From Dichetophora obliterata (taxonomy: Eukaryota > Arthropoda > Insecta > Diptera > Sciomyzidae), in assembly GCA_963920525.1 (NCBI GenBank), contig OY986439.1:210520906-210584905 (forward strand): a DNA stretch of 64,000 nt, read 5' to 3'. The position numbers and the translations under genes were made by a program. Positions 1 to 10,899 of the stretch are shown piece after piece (position 1 is the first letter of the stretch; each line of letters starts with the position of its first letter). The notes beneath the pieces were generated by a model. The model saw only the letters and a program-made list of their open reading frames with translations, was not told the origin of the DNA and ran no database searches.

Positions 1-19
1 CATCGTGTAAGCATAAAAT

Positions 20-703
20 ATCTGCCAAAATATTAGTTATGGGGCGAATGAAACGAATATCTTATTACGGGTTTTGTCACTTCTTCAATAAAGTCACAAA
101 GTAACAAAATTTAAAAAGAAAAAAATGGAGATTTTCGTTCGAGAAAAATTATGCACAAGTTTCTTCAGTAGCTGCTTACATTAATGTTATGGTTGTTGGT
201 TTGGTTAGTGCCAAAATCACGAAAACGACATCGTGTCGTTGTTGTTTTTATTAATATGCATGTAAAATGTACTTTTTTTTGTAGGTAGAATTGCTTTTGT
301 AGGTAGAATTACTTTTGTAGGTAGAATTACTTCTTACAGCGCGGTTTTTATGGGTTTTTTTACAAATTTTTTTTAAGTACATGTAATGGTTTTAGTGCAC
401 ACTTTGGGGTATAACTACAGCCTTTAAAATTTGTCGTATAAAGATAAAATATCTGCCAAAATATCAGTTATGGGGCAAATGAAACGAATATCTAGTTTTA
501 GGTTTTGTCACTTCTTCAATAAAGTCACAAAGTAGCAAGATTTAAAAAGAAAAAAATTCAGATTTTCGTACGAGAAAAATTATGCACAAGCTTTTTCAGT
601 AGCTGTTTAGATTGATGTTATGGTTGTTGGTTTTGTTCGTGCCGAAATCACGAAAACAGCATCGTGTCGTTGTTGTTGTTATTAATATGCATGTAAAATT
701 TAC
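20..703. repeat. Direct duplication, 431-bp offset (20-272 and 451-703)
   Basis: Two copies of a 253-bp segment lie in the same orientation, both starting ATCTGCCAAAATAT and both ending in ATTAATATGCATGTAAAAT. They differ by scattered substitutions. The spacer (273-450) holds a small minisatellite at 281-332 made of three 18-bp units beginning GTAGGTAGAATT. There is no coding potential. It may be two units of a longer array running off the left edge of the window. Confidence 0.85.
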
Positions 704-1450
704 ATACACATATACATAAATATGTATCAGTTGCTTTCACTTTTGTCATTTGTTATTCTTTTTGTTAATTTTCAGCAAGACTAATATAATAAATATTGCA
801 AACCACCAAAATTTCCCTAAATTTTTTTGGAAGCCTACTTAATTACTTTTTTAATAGGTCAAAAAATTCGGTTAAGAAATGTTTGAGACATGAAATTTTT
901 TCAAAATCGATTCTCAGCGTATTTGCATTTTTGTCAATTCTATGCACCCGTAACTCCTCCAAAAATTACGCCAAACTTTTTTCCTCCAATTGAAGTTTTT
1001 TATTTTTGTCAGTGATGCTTCATGCAAAATTTGACCCAAATCGGATATGGTCATTACGTAAGGCCGGTACGTTTAAAATGGAACTGGAATAGTAAATCTT
1101 AACATAGTGAATACGTATGTTTTTTCGAGAATATTTGTCGAATCATTATGAAATTTTCAGAGAATATACTTAAAAAATATTAATATGGCGAAAATTAAAT
1201 AAAAAATGTATTTTTTTTTAATTCCAACTGAGTATAACCTCTTAAATGTGCTTTAGAAAATACTAACTTATGTTTAATAGCATGGTTCGATTGTTTTAAA
1301 TGTTAAAAACATTTTGCCGATGAGTCTGTGTTCTAGGGTTGCCAATATAGTAGGCATGAATTTATTACTGACGAAAATCACAGACATTAATTTATGCCAA
1401 ATTTTTATGAGACCTTTTTTCGAAAGGCGAAGTTTTAGTTTTGCGAAGTA
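704..1450. other. AT-rich stretch, no feature recognised
   Basis: Only AT-rich sequence is visible. A 65-codon open frame at 796-993 has no protein-like motif and is treated as chance. Confidence 0.5.
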
Positions 1451-1900
1451 GGGCAGAACGGGGTAAATCGGCGCACGGGGTAAATCAGCGCAGGGGATAA
1501 CCCGACGCAGTCGAAATATCATTAGATACAGCAACGCTGTGGAAAAAGTGTGTAGTGTCACAATAGCGCCTAAAGTTGCCTCAACTCATTCAGTTGTTTG
1601 ATTACACTAGAGCTTAACAAACGTGTTTTTTCACTTTCGATATTCGTTTCATCTCACTCATGGAATTTATTGAAAAATATTGTTTTTGCTATAAGTGCCA
1701 ATTGATGATAAGTGAAATGAGTGCTAAAGCACATAAGTAACACGCGTGATATTCATATATTCGAGTTGATTCACATTATTTTACTATTTTTGAGACAAAA
1801 TGCTGAAATTTGATCTGTTGGTAAAGTGGTGCATTTACTTAGGGGTAATTCGGCGCAGCTAGTTTTTTGATTCACTCCAACATTATCAAATATTCTTTAA

Positions 1901-2083
1901 CTCTTTGAGATACGGAAATTTCATTATAAAAAGTACCCTTAAGGTACAAGAAAGAAAAAGTCTAAATATTTTTATTATATTTTATTATAAACATCAAATC
2001 TGAGTGGGTTGAATTTTGTCCCAACATACCACAAAAGTTTCTTTTTCAGTGGTTCAAATTTTGTCCCATGGTACTTCAAAGAG
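1901..2083. mobile_element. 183-bp MITE flanked by TTAA
   Basis: The sequence is flanked by TTAA at 1897-1900 and 2084-2087. Its ends are CTCTTTGAGATAC on the left and, read on the opposite strand, CTCTTTGAAGTAC on the right. A TTAA target duplication is the hallmark of piggyBac-type transposition. It is too short to code and lies inside the 1451-5216 element. Confidence 0.6.
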
Positions 2084-3187
2084 TTAAGTCATCAAGCCTA
2101 TTCTAAGAGCACCATCTCGCACAAGCACAGGCAGAATGGGTCAAAAGTTAGACGAATCTTTCAATGAGATCGAAGCGCAAACGATGCGCAATGGTTCGAG
2201 TAGAAAAATTTAGGTGGACAAAATGTTAATTGTACAAAACTTGAAAGTCACTATTTCAGAAATGGTCCAACTAGCAGAAAAAGTTAACTTTATAATAATT
2301 TTCTTAGCTTAGGAGAAAAGCGCACCTTACAAGACCCCCAATAAAAGCATGCATTTTCAAGAGAAAAGTGGGAGTAGCAATTTGCTGTTTTTAAAAAAGT
2401 TTTCGCGTAAAAATACATCTTTTTTTATGGAAAATACTTTTCTAGATATCAACTGAAAATACAAAACAAAAAAAAATTTATATAAATTTGTTGAAAATGT
2501 TTTGCGTAATTCAATGTTTTATATCAATACTATACTTATTTTTTAACTTCTTTGGTAGACATTTTTTTAAAAAGTACAGAAAAGTGCACCCAGGTTTTTT
2601 GTATTTTTAGTAAGATACGAGATATAAGTGTGCGTAAATTAAAATTTTTTTGTTTTTCTAAGGTGATGAATTTAACATTAGGCACATTCTACGTGTAGCG
2701 GACCACAAAAAAAAAAACAAGTGATGGGTATGTTTTTTTTTAAATTTTGCCATAATGTTCTCCTAGAAGGACTACATTAATTGGCATTTTTTAAATCTGC
2801 CTTGGTTATAGGCTTCGAAGTTGACGAAAACCACGATTTTTTTAAAAAAAATTTTTGTGTGTAAAAAAATTTAAAAGAAAAATTTGTAATAATTTATATA
2901 GAAAATTGATTGTATTTGCGAATTCCAAGATAAAATTGTTTCACTTTGTAGCCGGAAGTTCGAATTTTAAATAAAAATTCGAAGAATTTGGGCAAAGGAT
3001 TTTTAAAACATTTTTAAAGTGAAGCCTGAAATATGTAGATATTACACAAGAAGTTTCATAGTGAGATTCGCAATGGTTTTTCAGGGACCATAAATAACTG
3101 TTATCGAAAAATGTTTATCAAAACAATCATGGTCTTGCAGATATCTTTATTAAAATTATCACTTTGAAATATCTTTTCGAAATCCAT

Positions 3188-3960
3188 ATGGCATTTCTAC
3201 AGGAAAGTCCACCGTGACCAAAAAATTAAAACTTATTAAAAACATATTATTTTATGATGTTATCAAAGAAAAACATTTTAATTTTATTAATTTAAGCAAC
3301 TTGTACATAAAATTATTAATCATATAAATCGTCTGCACTATTTCACAAATGTAGTTTTTCTTTTTCGTAAATGTTTAGTAAATGTTTCGTAAACATTTTT
3401 GTTTTAGTAAAACTGGAAGGCATTGGCTAAAGATAATGAAAAAATGGTTGATGCAAGGAAAGGAAAATATATTGGATTTGTTTTTTTATTACTTTTTTTA
3501 TTACATAATTACTTAACTACCTAATTACCTAATTACCCAATTAAATTGCAATGGAAAAATATGTCGCGTGCTAGATGTCGCGTGCAAGATGTCGCGTGAT
3601 AGATGTAGCGTGCTAGATTATAGTTAAGCTTAAAAAAACAACGATGGTAACCATTTCAACATGATAGCTATCATTAGAAGGATACATGATTCCATTTAAG
3701 TTTAAAGTTAATTGCTTTGAAATTTGATGTTACCTTTCGTAGATTTCTGAATTTTTCTAGATACAGTTGAAAACGAGTTCTATTTTTTGTCGCGTGCTAG
3801 ATCGCATGTTATTGAAAACATAAAATCTTCGGAAGCTACATTTTGTACTAAACATTGCTACGAAAATGCATTCGAAAAATAAAAACAAAAAATTTTTTCT
3901 TCATTTTTTTGCACCTCAAAGGCGTACGAATGTCGCGTGCTTGACCGTGGAAATGCCCAT
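3188..3960. mobile_element. 773-bp MITE, copy 1 of the ATGGGCATTTCC family
   Basis: The ends read ATGGCATTTCTACAGG (left) and, inverted, ATGGGCATTTCCACGG (right). Next to the right end is TGTCGCGTGC, and related 14-bp units (ATGTCGCGTGCTAG and variants) occur four times in tandem at 3561-3616 and again near 3790, so the subterminal motif is iterated inside. A second copy of nearly the same length is at 41640-42407. There is no coding capacity. Confidence 0.65.
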
Positions 3961-4018
3961 GTGATATAAAAAAAGTCCTAAGATCAAAATTTAACTGTTA
4001 TTTTTCCAAAGAAAAAAA

Positions 4019-4418
4019 AAATTAACTCCTAAAAAGTGATTTTTATCAAAAGCAGGGAAAAAAATAACATTTATTTCGGGCTTTTATTTTTTCGGCTAAT
4101 TTAACTGTTATTTTTCAACTTTTATTTTTCAGTCAAAAAACCAAAATCAGTTTCGGACTTTTATTTTTTCTGTCTTCAAAAAAAATCATTTACGCACTTT
4201 TATTTTAGAAGATTTAGAAGATTTTTCCAACAGAAAAAATAAAAGTTCGTAAATGATTTTTTTAAGACAGAAAAAATAAAAGTACGAAAATGATTTTTGT
4301 TTTTTTGACTGAAAATTAAAAGCTGAAAAATAACAGTTAAATTAGCCGAAAAAAATAAAAGTCCGAAATATTTGTTATTTGTTGGCATACAATGAAAATC
4401 ACATTCTAAGAGTTAAAT
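4019..4418. mobile_element. 400-bp near-perfect palindrome (foldback element)
   Basis: The left arm (about 4019-4197) and right arm (about 4223-4418) are inverted copies. They share ordered blocks such as CTTTTATTTTTTCGGCTAAT and its complement, and AAATCATTTACG and its complement, around a loop of about 25 bp. Such a long hairpin would be cruciform-forming and is typical of a foldback MITE. The 62-codon frame on the minus strand here is a by-product of the palindrome. Confidence 0.75.
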
Positions 4419-5216
4419 TAAAATTTTTTTTTCTGACGAAAAATAATTAAAATTGGAGTTTTTTAGAAAAAGTCACAAAATAACTATTTTAAATTAACTT
4501 TTTCGATATCTAACAGTTACGGTCTCTGGAATTTTTTCAGTGCATCTCACGCATTTGCCAACACAGGAAATTAATATCTTTTTTTATGCGAATCCAAGAT
4601 ACATACATTTGCCAATTTGTCGTGCAATTTCCTTTCCAAACTATAAACAATAATTATTTTAGCTTCAGTACTTTCGAAGTTAAAGCAGAAAACATGGTGC
4701 TACCTTTTCCCACATAATTTAACCCATAGCGGGTCATTTGCGACCCGGTCTCCTGTACAATTTTTTCCTTGTTTTGACCCAAAAACTACAATAAACAAAA
4801 TAATAAATTTTGTCCAGTTACTTTGTTCTATTGAAACACTGTGCGATGACGTGAGAAGACAAAATCTGTCACTGGAGCTAGAAAAGCAACTGTTCTAAGT
4901 TCTAATGCTAAGTTTAAATAAAAACAGGAATGTAATATAAACAATTATTGTTGATACATATTATATGTTATATTTCACTTGAATTTCCGTAAAATACACT
5001 GAAAAGAACGGTGCGCCGAATTACCCCAAAATCTAAATGCTCGGAAAGTTCCTCATAACTTGTAAATGCTATGCCGCACATTGTAAGTATCATTGATCAA
5101 AAGATGCGTAGTTAAAATAGCTTTGATTTGAATATCAATACGATGCGACATATGGTCAGTCATGAAATAAGACCAACAAAGAAAAAAAAATGCGCCGAAT
5201 TACCCCGTTCTGCGCC

Positions 5217-6889
5217 ACATCTAATAAATTAAGAGTAATAATATAAATTAAATCCGTTTTTATTTTCGGACGTATCTCTCTCTTCACCATCGGCCACTTT
5301 TGCTAGATGCTGGGTGTCCTCCTACCGCACTTTTCACATTGCCGGCTATCATTAACATTTTTCGTGGCTTCAATGCAATGATGCTGCGATGTCCTTTCCA
5401 CCCCCCCCCCCGCCCACAGCAACACTTTGCATTATCTGGTACACTCACAAGGATTTGCTTGACTAAAACAAAAACAAAAACTTACACACAAAAAAAAAGG
5501 GATAATATAATAAAGGACCTGCACACATGATACTTTTTTATCACTGTTGAATTTAATCCACTTCTTTAGAACATAAAGCAAACCGGAACCGAGAATCTAT
5601 TTCGCGTTTCTTTATTTACTGTCCAGAAAAAGCCGTGACACATCAGCCACTCCTCCACATCCATCTACCACAGAGCGCGTAGTTCTTTTGCTTCACTCAT
5701 TATGCTCATTTGCCGCAGGATATGCTTCTTTTATTTCGGCTAATAATTTTAATTTTATTCAAAATTATGTTTCGACAAAACCAGCAGCACAAAAAAAGGC
5801 ATAGAAAAGGGATATGTTTTTCTTTTTTCTTGCACTCAACTGTTTTGCAAAATTTATTTGTGTATCTAAAAGGACATTAATTCAGTGACCAAACCTCAAG
5901 CTGCCCAACGCCCATTCTACAAAGACACACACACATTCGCATCTTTTGAGCTACATTTTAAAAAATATGTAAAAACAGCGCGCTCTAGAAAAAATGTCCT
6001 TTTAAGCAATAGATTTGCGTGAATATGTGTGTGCGCGTTGAGTGCTCGGGTGTAGCATTTCGCTGATCTTTTTTTTTTTTTTTGTCTTAAGCAGCATCAG
6101 AAAAACGCTGCGTTGGTTTCATCCTTTTTTCAAAGCATATTTTTTTTTAACTTGTTTCAATATTTTATAATTTCATTGCTTTTTTTATGCTACTTTTCTA
6201 GTTGTTGTTGTTGTAACCGAATCGCACATGTCCTTCATTGCAACATTCTTCATTATGTAAATGCAAAGCTTACAGCAAAAAATAAAAAAAAATATATAAA
6301 ATTACAACAAAAATTAAAAGATTTTATTTAAAAACATTACTAGCGGGAGGCTGGGATTTATAACTGGTATATTTTTTAGCCATTGCATACTTTAAGGAAC
6401 CAATGGTAGGACATATTCACTTACTATTTGAGCAAGCTTTCTTTTTTTGTATTCTTGGTGCAGCAGTTGTTGTTGTTGTTGATGTCGTTACTGCTGTCCA
6501 CAACGTGTTTTATCTATTTTAAAAGCCGTTTTAAAAATTAAAAGCACGTCCTAAGCACACAGATGGGACAATATATGAGTGTGAGTGTGTGTGTGCCTGT
6601 GGGAGCGTAACTGCATCTGTTGGTGTTTGTGTGTAGTTGTCAAAGGCTATCAAATATATGCATACCCTGAGTGTGAGTGTGTGTGTTTATTGCCTTTGGT
6701 CAGTGCATTTTCGCCGCTGCAGCAGTTTTCGGCACCTTTTTTTAGGAATTTCTAAACCTACTTTTTGAGGTTACTCAGGTTTTTATAACAATTGGAAGGT
6801 GTTTTTACTTAAGATAAGTTTAAGTTTAGAATACAAAACAAAACTATTTTGCATATTTTATCTAACGATTTCGTTAATTTTTATTTTAA
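5217..6889. other. Non-coding stretch with short microsatellites
   Basis: AT-rich sequence with a short C-run near 5401-5412, poly-T near 6070, (GTT)n near 6200 and 6465, and broken (GT)n near 6580-6600 and 6670-6690. No gene or transposon boundary was recognised. Short open frames here lack codon bias or domains. Confidence 0.4.
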
Positions 6890-7372
6890 CCCTTTGACGA
6901 CGAATGGGTGAAAAATAGCCCATTTGCATTTTTAAGTCCTGTGTGCACAATTTTCGAGATATTTTCAAAAAGTTTGGCTTAAAGGATTAGAAATCAAAGT
7001 GACTTTTAACGTGTGCCACATTTTTCGAGGTTGTTTTAATTTTAAGAGAAAGAAAAAACTATAAAATGAAAAAATATTTTTTTTTTCCATAGGTATATAT
7101 TAATCCCGATTTCTTAGAGACTACAGATGTAGGATTTTCAAATACGAGCAGATATAGTTTCTTATCCCAATTATGTCAAAACCTTTAGGAATCAGCTTTT
7201 CCGTAAGCTTTTCAGCAAAAAAAAGGGTTTTCCGTATTTTTTCAATACTTACAGTAAAAAATATTAAAATTTTTTTTATTATACTTTTTTATAGAAATAT
7301 GTCATCGGTTATGACAATTCTACAAAAAAAAAATATTAAATTTACAGCGGCTTGATTGTCGCCCTCAAAGGG
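6890..7372. mobile_element. 483-bp piggyBac-type MITE (TTAA flanks)
   Basis: TTAA occurs immediately outside both ends (6886-6889 and 7373-7376). The left end begins CCCTTTGACGACGAATGG and the right end, on the other strand, begins CCCTTTGAGGGCGAC. A TTAA target and terminal CCC are established features of piggyBac-family transposons. The interior is AT-rich and non-coding. Confidence 0.75.
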
Positions 7373-7971
7373 TTAATTCCTTTTTTACTTTGTTGCAGTT
7401 TCGTAATGTGAGATCGAAAGGAAAGTTTTACTATCGTAAGTAAATCTAATAATTTCTATTTAAATAAAACAAAAATCTTTTAACGAAATTACCAAATTTG
7501 TATACTTAAGTCGAGCCCGCACAGTGCTTTGTGCCTATACAAATTTTGGAAATAAATAGAAGGAGTCGAACAATCTTCATGAAAATTATTGCATCCAAGA
7601 TAATTTGAAGGTGCTGATTTCAAATATTCAAATAAATTTTAATTTGGGTAAATATTTTAAGAAGAAATCCTTTTTAAAGTAAGAATCACTATTCGAAGAA
7701 GTGACTGCAATGAATTTAATTAAAAGAAATATACATTTCCTAGTTAGAAATAAAGAAAGTTGAAATTAAAATTTTACTTTTCAACAAAATCAGTTCAGAA
7801 ATTAAGGTTTTTTATGCTTTAATGAGGTGCGTATTAAACTAAATAACTTTACGCTTCTTAATTAAGTTAATTCTTTTTTATTAAACAAAGAATATCTAAC
7901 TAAAAACGGAATTTATTATTTTAATTTATATAAATCTACTATGTTTGAAAACCAAGATCTAACGGCTACAC
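7373..7971. other. AT-rich stretch, nothing recognised
   Basis: No open frame of note, no inverted repeat and no similarity to other parts of the window. Confidence 0.4.
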
Positions 7972-8377
7972 TACCCCAGACAGAATTTTTGGCCGGAAAA
8001 TGAACTTAAAACGGCAGACAGGTAGTCTGTTTATTGGAATAGAAATGAAATTATTTTGGCCCATTTTTGGCAAGGCAGGGCGGGAATTGTACCAAAACCA
8101 GCCAGTTGACTGCCACTGTACAGAACAGCAGACTGGCTAACATAGGCTCAAAAATGTATAAGAGAGCATGCAAGTGGCGTTCAGTGGAAGCAACTTGGCA
8201 GGGAATGTACAGAGCAGAATACAAGCAGGTAGTGGCAGGCAATTGGATGGGGCATTAACATGGAATTGAATGCAAAATATTGGTTTCTTTTATATATTTT
8301 ATATAGTTTAAGTTATTTTATATACTTGAGCTTTTGTTATTTAACTAAGAGTTTTTGGTCCTTGGGTTTGTCGATTT

Positions 8378-8466
8378 TTTTCGGACGGCTTTGATGTTGT
8401 GACATACAATTTTGAGTGAGAATTTTGGACGGCTTTGATGTTGTGACATACAATTTTGAGTGAGAT
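8378..8466. repeat. 44-bp tandem duplication
   Basis: GGACGGCTTTGATGTTGTGA starts at 8383 and again at 8427, and the identity continues through CATACAATTTTGAGTGAGA. Two nearly identical copies indicate a recent duplication. Confidence 0.9.
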
Positions 8467-8507
8467 TTTTCAAACGTAAATTTCTAAGTTTTTTTTTAAA
8501 AAAAAAA

Positions 8508-9310
8508 TTTATCTATAGTATATCAGGTGTAAGCAAACCCAAACAAAGAAGGAAATCCACTCCTGTGGGTATAATAGCAATGCCACCAACAATACCAGAG
8601 ACTATGTGTGCGAACAGTTTTATTGAAAAGAATTGTGAGTTTTAAAATTATTGCTCTATAAAAACATAGTCCAACACGCAAAAATTAAGCAGATTTCTTA
8701 AACGAAATTTGACAGAGAAATGTTTGTACCGTATAATCAGTTAAAGGTCACTCATCCTTCCCAGAATCAAAAAATTGTGCATCAGACGAGGATAGTGAAG
8801 ATCCGATTGCTGGAAAAGATCGATTTGTTCTAGGATCTCCGGTATCAACATCTGAAGTCTGCACCTCAATTCTAGCATACGTTTTACGATACAAACTAAG
8901 CGGTTCTGCATTAAGCAGTTTGTTGGAATTGATTGATTCCATCCATATGTCCTAAAACGCCCTTCTCCACTTATGTCTTTAAAAAACATTTCATAAAAAT
9001 AAATTCTGCTATTGAGTGTACGGCGCACTGCAACAACTGTTACAGACCAGTAAAAGGAAATGCGAGGAATATAATAGCAAAGGCGAATTAGGATATCTGC
9101 TCACCTTTTCAATAGAGGCACAGCTGCAAGCAAATATTTCTCGCCCAGATTTCTGCAAACAAGTGCTCACTATTTTAGCAGAAAAAAGAAAATGTTGACA
9201 AGCTAGAAGACATTTACGATGGCGAACTGTATCGCAATCAATGCGAAAATAGATTCATGAATGACCCCAGGACTTTATCATGTGGTATTTTGACAGAGCA
9301 ACACTCTATT
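8508..9310 (+). pseudogene. Decayed transposase-like coding remnant
   Basis: Three short plus-strand frames read like successive parts of one protein broken by stops and frameshifts. The first (8508-8645) is lysine/proline-rich. The second (8737-8954) has an acidic DEDSEDP segment followed by SILAYVLRYKLSGSALSSLL. The third spans 8960-9310, with YVFKKHF, FCKQVLTILAEKRK and a DIYDGELY-like motif near 9210-9235 (frame-shifted). From memory this order resembles the N-terminal part of a transposase-domain protein common in animal transposons (tnp2/Plavaka-like). I cannot confirm that without a profile search. No catalytic domain is visible; the gene seems truncated and dead. Confidence 0.35.
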
Positions 9311-9787
9311 TAGCTACATAGAGTTTTACATTTACTACATTTTTATGTAGTAATTAACAAATGCACTAAAAATTATTCAAAACCGACGGCCCTATCAAAT
9401 GTTGAAGTCACTCTTGTACACCAGTATATCAGATCTTCTGAAATACAGTAAATTTCGCCACAATGTATAAAAAAATGAATTTTGCATTACATGTAAATGA
9501 TATTTCTTATGTTTTGTGTTCCACCAAATATGATTCTTAGTGTTCCACTTAATATGATTGAATACAAATAAAACACCTTTACCTTTATACATTTTTAAAT
9601 AACGTTTGTTTATGCAAATTTTCGGCAAAAAAAAAAATTAATTGTAAATGCCAAGTTCACATGTTAAATGTGAAAAGGTGTTTAAAAATTTCAAGTTAAA
9701 GCCAGTAAAAAGTTAGAGCTCAGAAGAGTTGAAGAGAATAAAAGCGTCTTCCAGTTTAAGACGAGATAATTCTGTTGTCTAGAAAGC

Positions 9788-10070
9788 AAAACATTTTAAA
9801 GCTGCTAGACCATTTCAATTGGATGCCAATACAATGCTTCTTTTTAATAGAGTTCATGTGCCTGTCAGTATAGGGCGAAAGCATTCTGTTCTGTAGAAAA
9901 CAAAACTTTTAAGCCTGCCCAAATATTTCAGTTCAATGCCAAAATAATGGTTTTATTCAACAGAGTTCATATGCCTGCCGTTATAGTGCGTAGGAAGGCT
10001 GCTGCTGAAAAAAAAATGTTTGAGCTGCTTGAACATTTCAGTTGCCGTCTCCAATACAATGCCGAATTTC
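9788..10070. repeat. Degenerate tandem repeat, about 112-bp period
   Basis: Three units align at GCTGCTAGACCATTTCA (9801), GCCTGCCCAAATATTTCA (9913) and GCTGCTTGAACATTTCA (10024). The following ATGCCAATACAATG and GAGTTCATATGCCTG blocks also recur. It lies within the 7972-10247 element. Confidence 0.7.
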
Positions 10071-10247
10071 GACATACTGCCTTCTACTGACTTTTCCATG
10101 CCTTCATGCTGCTACTTTCTGGCAGCCTTTTTTGATAAAAAGTAAACTGGCCGCCACCACATTTCAACATACTGCCAGAACTCTGCTCATTTGCCACAAT
10201 TATGCTGATATAATGCCATTTTCCTGTCGAATCTTTTGTCTGGGGTA

Positions 10248-10690
10248 TGGAAACATTTATTTAATCAGTACAGAGACATCTATGTAAAATCTATGTACTA
10301 CATCTTGCAACGAGAGCTACATGTACTGAGTAAAGTGAGCGTGTACTGGTTACATATCAATTTATTCACTTAGTAAAACAAATTAAAAACGTATTTAATA
10401 CATCGAATTATATGCTGAATACAATGCAGACTTTAATAAATACAAGCAATGTGTACTCAATCAATATTTCTTATAATGTTTTTCAAGAAATGTACTCAAT
10501 ACATAAAATAAAGACTCAGTACACGTCTCATTTATGCGATTAAAGTGAGACCACAGAAGCTATATTATACAGAGGTTCCAGTTGAACTTCGAATGCTCTT
10601 CGAATTCAAGTTTCGTTGTACAAGCGTCCGGAGAATAGAAGAAAAAAACAAAAATAATTATGCTTTGCCTCAGCGTACGTTTCAGCATGC
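10248..10690. other. Non-coding stretch, nothing recognised
   Basis: AT-rich with several ACTGAGTACA/GTACTCAATACA-like words (10315-10525) but no clear repeat structure or gene. Confidence 0.4.
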
Positions 10691-10877
10691 GTGTTTGACG
10701 TTGAGTAGAAGTCTCGGAAGCCCTTGATGTCAAGGTTCGAGAACGGTCGCTTCGTAACCGTGTTTCATGCTGAACAGATGTCTCCGAAGCCTTTGATGTT
10801 GAGGTTCGAGATCGCTGAATTTCTAAGCGTGTTTCGCTCTGAACAGCAGTCTCGGAAGCCCTTGATGTTGAGTCAAG
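10691..10877. repeat. 69-bp tandem repeat, about 2.7 copies
   Basis: Units begin GTGTTTGACGTTGAG (10691), GTGTTTCATGCTGAA (10760) and GTGTTTCGCTCTGAA (10829). Each contains GTCTC(G/C)GAAGCC and TTGATGT(T/C). The spacing is exactly 69 bp both times. GC content is higher than in the flanks. No function is evident. Confidence 0.85.
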
Positions 10878-10899
10878 AATTTATTATTTCGTAAGAATA

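Larger units (their letters stand above)
1451..5216. mobile_element. 3.8-kb inverted-repeat element with GGGGTAAWTCGGCGCA termini
   Basis: The left end (1453-1475, GCAGAACGGGGTAAATCGGC...) is matched in inverted orientation by the right end at 5191-5214. The 16-bp core is iterated near the ends. On the left it lies at 1460-1475, 1477-1492, a degenerate copy at 1493-1509, and 1842-1857. On the right, in inverse orientation, it lies at 5012-5027 and 5191-5206. Iterated subterminal motifs of this kind are typical transposase-binding sites of DNA transposons. No transposase ORF survives and no clear target duplication was found, so the superfamily is open. Inside are nested elements at 1901-2083, 3188-3960 and 4019-4418. 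The stretch 2100-3180 is AT-rich with no recognisable gene. Near 4734, TTAACCCATAGCGGG resembles a lone TTAA-type transposon end. Confidence 0.65.
7972..10247. mobile_element. Candidate 2.3-kb DNA transposon, TACCCCAGACA termini
   Basis: The left end TACCCCAGACAGAATTTTTGG is answered at the right by an inverted TACCCCAGACAAAAGATT. The outer few hundred bases carry many GGCAG motifs on the left (about 8010-8250) and their complement CTGCC on the right (about 9910-10190). This inverted, iterated subterminal arrangement recalls CMC/Plavaka-like transposons (established for those families; assignment here is inference). It encloses a transposase-like coding remnant at 8508-9310, a 44-bp duplication at 8378-8466 and a tandem repeat at 9788-10070. 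No clear target duplication was found. Confidence 0.45.

Noticed and set aside
3561..3616. CRISPR-like or promoter repeat array
   Set aside because: Four 14-bp units without spacers in a eukaryotic transposon; these are iterated subterminal sites.
8741..9028. 95-codon minus-strand ORF
   Set aside because: The plus strand carries the more protein-like transposase remnant.
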